NCBI GenBank assembly: GCA_003164305.1
Contig: PLSZ01000303.1
Coordinates: 15,734 to 23,163 of the forward strand
Direction: 5' to 3'
DNA: 7,430 bases
Source: Acetobacteraceae bacterium
Lineage (GTDB): Bacteria > Pseudomonadota > Alphaproteobacteria > Acetobacterales > Acetobacteraceae
Position 1 is the stretch's first letter. Each line of letters starts with the position of its first letter. The notes under the pieces are model-generated. The model was given only the letters and a program-made list of their open reading frames with translations. It made no database searches and had not been told where the DNA came from. Below, one piece after another: positions 4,490-7,430 of the stretch. The translations under genes were made by a program, and so were the position numbers.

Positions 4490-7041
4490 GCGCTTGTCGT
4501 GAGCGGAGGGCGGGCGTTCAGGATCGCGCCGAACAGCAGGCAGAGGAAGGCTCCGATCGCCACGGTGGCGCCGATCCCGTGCAGGACGGGGAAACGGGAA
4601 AAGGAGAGGATGCCGAAGCCGATGACGGTGCAAAGGTTGGCGAGAACGAGGGAGGCGACCATGCGCTGGCGGGCGCCACTCGTGTCCTGCCCGGGCCGTT
4701 CGCCGTCATCCACGGCCCATCGCACGTTATCCGCGGACTTTCCGCCGTCGCCGCTCGCCCTTTCCTCGTCATCCCCGGGCTTGACCCGGGGATCTGTCGC
4801 CGCACCGGCTTGCTGGAACTGGTCCCCGGGTCGATCCCGGGGATGACGGCTGAGGGGTAGGGGGTGGTGGAGTATGGAATCGGGATGACGGCCGAGGGGA
4901 TCCCGTCGCTCGAAGAACAGGCAGTAGTTCGACCCCACCGCGACCACCAGCAACAGGCCGAACAGATTGAAGATCGACAACGTGCCGCCGCTGAGCAACA
5001 GGATCGCCGCGGTGCACAGGACGGCCGCGGCCAGCGGCAGCAGCACCGCGGCGATCCGGCGGGGTTGGCGCAGGCACACGGATAACAGCGCCACGATGAC
5101 CAGGCCGCCGACCAGCGAGAGGGTCAGCGCCTCATGCAAATAGGCATCCAGCAGACGGTCGGATTCCGTCCGCAGGTCCAACAATAGCACCCCAGGTTCG
5201 TTGAAGGTGGCGATCTGGGTGGCCAGGGACGCCGGGTCGGTCACGCCGTGCAACGGCAGCAGCGCGGTCCAGCCTCGGGCGCCCTGGACCAGCAGCGAGT
5301 CGAGGCGCAGCGCCAGGCTGGTGCCGTCCAGATCCCGCCGGGTCAGCAATGGCCTATGCGCCGCCGCGGCGACATCCGCCAGGAACGGACCGAACGCGTC
5401 CTCCCGGAACGGCGTCCCCACCAACGCCTGGGCCAGGTTCGTGGCCAAGGTCGGAGGGTCGGGCAACGCGGTTTGGCGGGCGCGCTGGGTGGCCTCGCTC
5501 GGCAGCCAGCGGCCGGGGAAATCGAAGCTGTTCAGGGCGCCCGCCGTCACCAGATCGGTCAGGCGGGCCGCGGTTCGTTCGCTGGCGGCCAGGGTGCTGT
5601 CCCGGTCGGCGGTCTGGGCCACCAGGAAAAAGCGCACGTCAGGGGCGCCGGTCTCGCGCCGCAACTGCTCGTCGGTCTGCTTGTCGGCGGCGGACAGCGG
5701 ACTCATGCTCGTCAACTCGTCTTCCCAGTAACGTCCGGGGTGCAGCAACAGCGCGAGGGCGGCGGCCAGGGTCAGGACCAGGATGACGGCGCGGCCGGCG
5801 CGAGCGTGGCCCATCAGGGCCAGCAGGGGAGCGGCGAACAGGGTCGCGCCGTGGAACGGCGACCGGCGAGGCAGCAGCGCGGGCAGGACCCAGCGCGTCA
5901 CCGCCAGCGCGATCAACAGGCCGACGATGGTGAACAGCCCGAGCTGCGCGAAACCCGTAAAACTGGAGAACAGCATGGCGCTGAAGCCACACACCGAGGT
6001 CAGCATCCCCAGCAGCAACGTCGGCCAGATTCTTCCGAGTGTCGCCGCGGGTTCAGCGCCGTATTCGGTCTGGGTGAACAGATAGATCGCGTAGTCCACC
6101 GCCTCCCCGATCAAGGTGACGCCGAAGCCGAGCGTGATGCCGTGCACGAAGCCAAAGCCCAGGCTGACGGCGGCGATGCCTCCGACGATGCCGGTGAGGA
6201 CGGGGAGCAGGGCCAGGATCAGCACGCGGGCCGAGCGGTAGGCAAGCAGCAGAACCGCGGCGACCAGCAGGGTAGCGAGCGCCGATAGACGTTTGATGTC
6301 CTGGCGCATCTCGTCGCGGGTGTGGATGGCGAAGACCGGCGGCCCGCTCTCGATCAGGTGGGTTTCCGCTGCCTTGGGAATGGTGCTTCGGGCGGTGTCG
6401 AAGGCGGCCTCGATGTGGGCGATGGCCTGGTCCTGCGCGGCGAGGTCGAAGCCGGCGGCCAGCGTTTGCACCATCAGCAAGGCGCGGTGCCCGTCCGGCG
6501 ACATCCAGACGCCATCATGGCTCGCCGGATGCGCCTCCGTGCCCAACGCGTCGAGCAACCGCGCCATTTCGCCCGTCGGATCGGCGGGAATGGCGCGCTT
6601 GGCCAGCATGCCGAGGTCGGAGTCGAGCAACGCGACGTCGGCCTCCAGCGCGGCGTGCAGGGCGGCCGGCGTGAAGTGTTCGGGTGTGACCGCCGGGCTG
6701 AGCAAATAACGATTGTGCCAGAGGACGTCGCGGTCCTTGGTCAGCGCGTCTGTCTCACCGTTATTGACGACGCCGAAGCCGGGGGCGGCGCGGAGAGTGC
6801 TCGCCATCGAATGGCTGACGGCGGCGAGCGTATCGGGATCGGCGCCCTCGACCGCGAGCAGGATCATGCGGGAGACGACGCCCTCGCGCAGTTGATCGAC
6901 CAGGATCTGCTGCGCGGCGTTGGGGGAGCGCGGCAGAAACGCGGACATGTCGGTGCTGAGACGGGTGCGGGAAATGATCAGGCCGCTGACCAGCAATCCG
7001 GCGAGCCAGAGCACGATGATCGTCAGCCGTTTGGCGGTCAT
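4486..7041 (-). CDS. MMPL/RND-superfamily exporter with an in-frame repeat insertion
   Basis: An 851-aa inner-membrane exporter with the two-fold RND layout. TM1 is at about 5-24, a large periplasmic loop 25-250, TM2-TM6 about 251-390, TM7 about 416-434, a second periplasmic loop to about 637, then TM8-TM12 (about 639-657, 663-684, 688-710, 793-813, 820-843). TM4 carries the charged GEAVDYAIY (Asp316), the likely proton-relay acid; the matching spot in TM10 is GSNYCLFF, with Asn705 instead. Such proteins with a LolA-like partner are typical of aryl-polyene/xanthomonadin clusters and are thought to move the product out of the inner membrane. The ATG at 7041 overlaps the LolA-like stop (ATGA). 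Residues 711-790, between TM10 and TM11, form an 80-residue linker, whereas the equivalent TM4-TM5 linker has 12. The roughly 68 extra residues come from a palindromic repeat element inserted without breaking the frame. Confidence 0.92.
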   Translation of the reverse strand: MTAKRLTIIVLWLAGLLVSGLIISRTRLSTDMSAFLPRSPNAAQQILVDQLREGVVSRMILLAVEGADPDTLAAVSHSMASTLRAAPGFGVVNNGETDALTKDRDVLWHNRYLLSPAVTPEHFTPAALHAALEADVALLDSDLGMLAKRAIPADPTGEMARLLDALGTEAHPASHDGVWMSPDGHRALLMVQTLAAGFDLAAQDQAIAHIEAAFDTARSTIPKAAETHLIESGPPVFAIHTRDEMRQDIKRLSALATLLVAAVLLLAYRSARVLILALLPVLTGIVGGIAAVSLGFGFVHGITLGFGVTLIGEAVDYAIYLFTQTEYGAEPAATLGRIWPTLLLGMLTSVCGFSAMLFSSFTGFAQLGLFTIVGLLIALAVTRWVLPALLPRRSPFHGATLFAAPLLALMGHARAGRAVILVLTLAAALALLLHPGRYWEDELTSMSPLSAADKQTDEQLRRETGAPDVRFFLVAQTADRDSTLAASERTAARLTDLVTAGALNSFDFPGRWLPSEATQRARQTALPDPPTLATNLAQALVGTPFREDAFGPFLADVAAAAHRPLLTRRDLDGTSLALRLDSLLVQGARGWTALLPLHGVTDPASLATQIATFNEPGVLLLDLRTESDRLLDAYLHEALTLSLVGGLVIVALLSVCLRQPRRIAAVLLPLAAAVLCTAAILLLSGGTLSIFNLFGLLLVVAVGSNYCLFFERRDPLGRHPDSILHHPLPLSRHPRDRPGDQFQQAGAATDPRVKPGDDEERASGDGGKSADNVRWAVDDGERPGQDTSGARQRMVASLVLANLCTVIGFGILSFSRFPVLHGIGATVAIGAFLCLLFGAILNARPPLTTSA
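4696..4899. repeat. Composite palindromic element inserted in frame in the exporter gene
   Basis: The core is an inverted repeat with 27-nt arms at 4768-4794 and 4821-4847 (three mismatches, 26-nt loop), each arm itself palindromic (ATCCCCGGG/CCCGGGGAT). Next to one arm are three degenerate 21-nt units at 4705-4725, 4726-4746 and 4747-4767, of which two begin GTCATCC or GTTATCC. On the other side an 18-nt sequence at 4840-4857 (GGGATGACGGCTGAGGGG) recurs at 4882-4899 with one mismatch, displaced by 42 nt, that is two units. Read with the gene, it encodes DPRVKPGDD, heptads EERASGD, GGKSADN and VRWAVDD, then GERPGQD. The 204-nt span matches the roughly 68 extra residues estimated by comparing the two linkers. 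Boundaries are approximate. Confidence 0.85.
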
Positions 7042-7430
7042 CGCGGCTCGGGCGTGATCGCCATGGTGGTGCGGTCGCCGTCGGCCTCGTTGGTGTCGAT
7101 TTCGCGGATCGCTGTTTGCTGGCCCTGGATGCGGATGGCGGCGACCATGTCTCGGAGTTTCGGGTCGGTAGGGGTCAGCGTCAGGGTCCAGGCGTTGGCG
7201 TCGCCGGTCAGGGCCGGGGTGAAGTGGCGGGAGAGTTCGGTGACGTCTCCGGCGAGGGTGGCGCGGACGCTGTCGATCAGAGCGCCGATCTGGGAATAGT
7301 CCTGGAGGGAGATTTCGCGGTTGGGCTCGCCCTGACGCTCGATGGTCAGGCGGTCGCCGGCGATGGTCAGGCGCGAGGCGACGGGCGTGATTGTCTGCTT
7401 CTGCATCCAGTTGGGGGCGACGTAGAGCAG
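7038..7430 (-). CDS. LolA-like periplasmic carrier (partial, 5' end outside window)
   Basis: The frame is open from the right edge (LLYVAPNWMQKQTITP...) to the stop at 7038, giving the C-terminal 130 residues. The pattern of a Tyr-x-x-Pro strand followed by alternating beta-strands (RLTIAGDRLTIERQG, WTLTLTPTDPKLRDMV, IREIDTNEADGDRTTMAI) matches the LolA/LolB-like fold, specifically the LolA-related proteins found beside MMPL exporters in polyene-type pigment clusters. It would lie in the periplasm and accept a lipidic product from the exporter. The N-terminus and any signal peptide lie beyond the window; an ATG at 7406 is internal, since the family strand continues upstream of it. Its stop overlaps the exporter start by four bases (ATGA), so the two are tightly coupled. 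This is probably not the housekeeping LolA, judging by its neighbours. Confidence 0.82.
   Translation of the reverse strand: MLYVAPNWMQKQTITPVASRLTIAGDRLTIERQGEPNREISLQDYSQIGALIDSVRATLAGDVTELSRHFTPALTGDANAWTLTLTPTDPKLRDMVAAIRIQGQQTAIREIDTNEADGDRTTMAITPEPR

Noticed and set aside
4672..4911. Exporter as a pseudogene broken by the repeat
   Set aside because: The frame continues through the element without stop or shift, and TM11-TM12 follow normally, so an enlarged but intact protein is more likely.
5248..7299. Long plus-strand ORFs (5248-6288 and 6322-7299)
   Set aside because: They lie antisense to the MMPL exporter and LolA-like gene, and are Gln/Arg/Gly-rich without domains; mirror frames of a GC-rich coding strand.

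Overview
The window is GC-rich with strongly GC-biased third codon positions. All convincing genes lie on the minus strand, so transcription runs from position 7430 towards 1. The gene set and the palindromic repeats (arms of the type GTCATCCCCGGGCTTGACCC) suggest an alphaproteobacterium; this is inferred from sequence style, with no rRNA or marker gene in the window.

In transcription order the layout is: (1) the C-terminal part of a LolA-like periplasmic carrier, running off the right edge; (2) a large MMPL/RND-type inner-membrane exporter; (3) a small alpha/beta hydrolase; (4) an interval of about 270 nt with only marginal small ORFs; (5) a predicted lipoprotein with separated His and Asn-Cys motifs, possibly a papain-like cysteine hydrolase; (6) a FabF-type beta-ketoacyl-ACP synthase with an intact Cys-His-His triad; (7) a short chain-length-factor-like partner lacking the catalytic Cys; (8) a repeat-filled gap; (9) the first 21 codons of another gene leaving the left edge. 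Several junctions are 4-nt stop/start overlaps (ATGA at 7038-7041, probably CTGA at 4486-4489, GTGA at 1051-1054) or a 2-nt gap (lipoprotein/KS), so this is a tightly coupled operon.

The combination LolA-like carrier + MMPL exporter + KS + short CLF is typical of aryl-polyene/xanthomonadin-type pigment clusters. In that reading KS and CLF form the heterodimer that extends a polyene on ACP, the MMPL protein moves the product or its lipid conjugate across the inner membrane, and the LolA-like protein carries it towards the outer membrane. The hydrolase and lipoprotein would be accessory. Adenylation, dehydratase, ketoreductase and ACP genes would lie outside the window.

The most notable feature is a pair of homologous composite repeats. 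Each has an inverted repeat with self-palindromic 27-nt arms, flanked by three tandem 21-nt units. One (about 4696-4899) lies in frame inside the exporter gene and adds about 68 residues to a cytoplasmic loop. The other (7-177) surrounds the Shine-Dalgarno and start codon of the leftmost gene and contributes codons to its N-terminus. Both read in the same frame as DPRV-x-P-x-DD, and along one strand both continue as three heptads ending mostly in Asp, then GER. This looks like a protein-compatible palindromic element comparable in concept to the Rickettsia palindromic elements.
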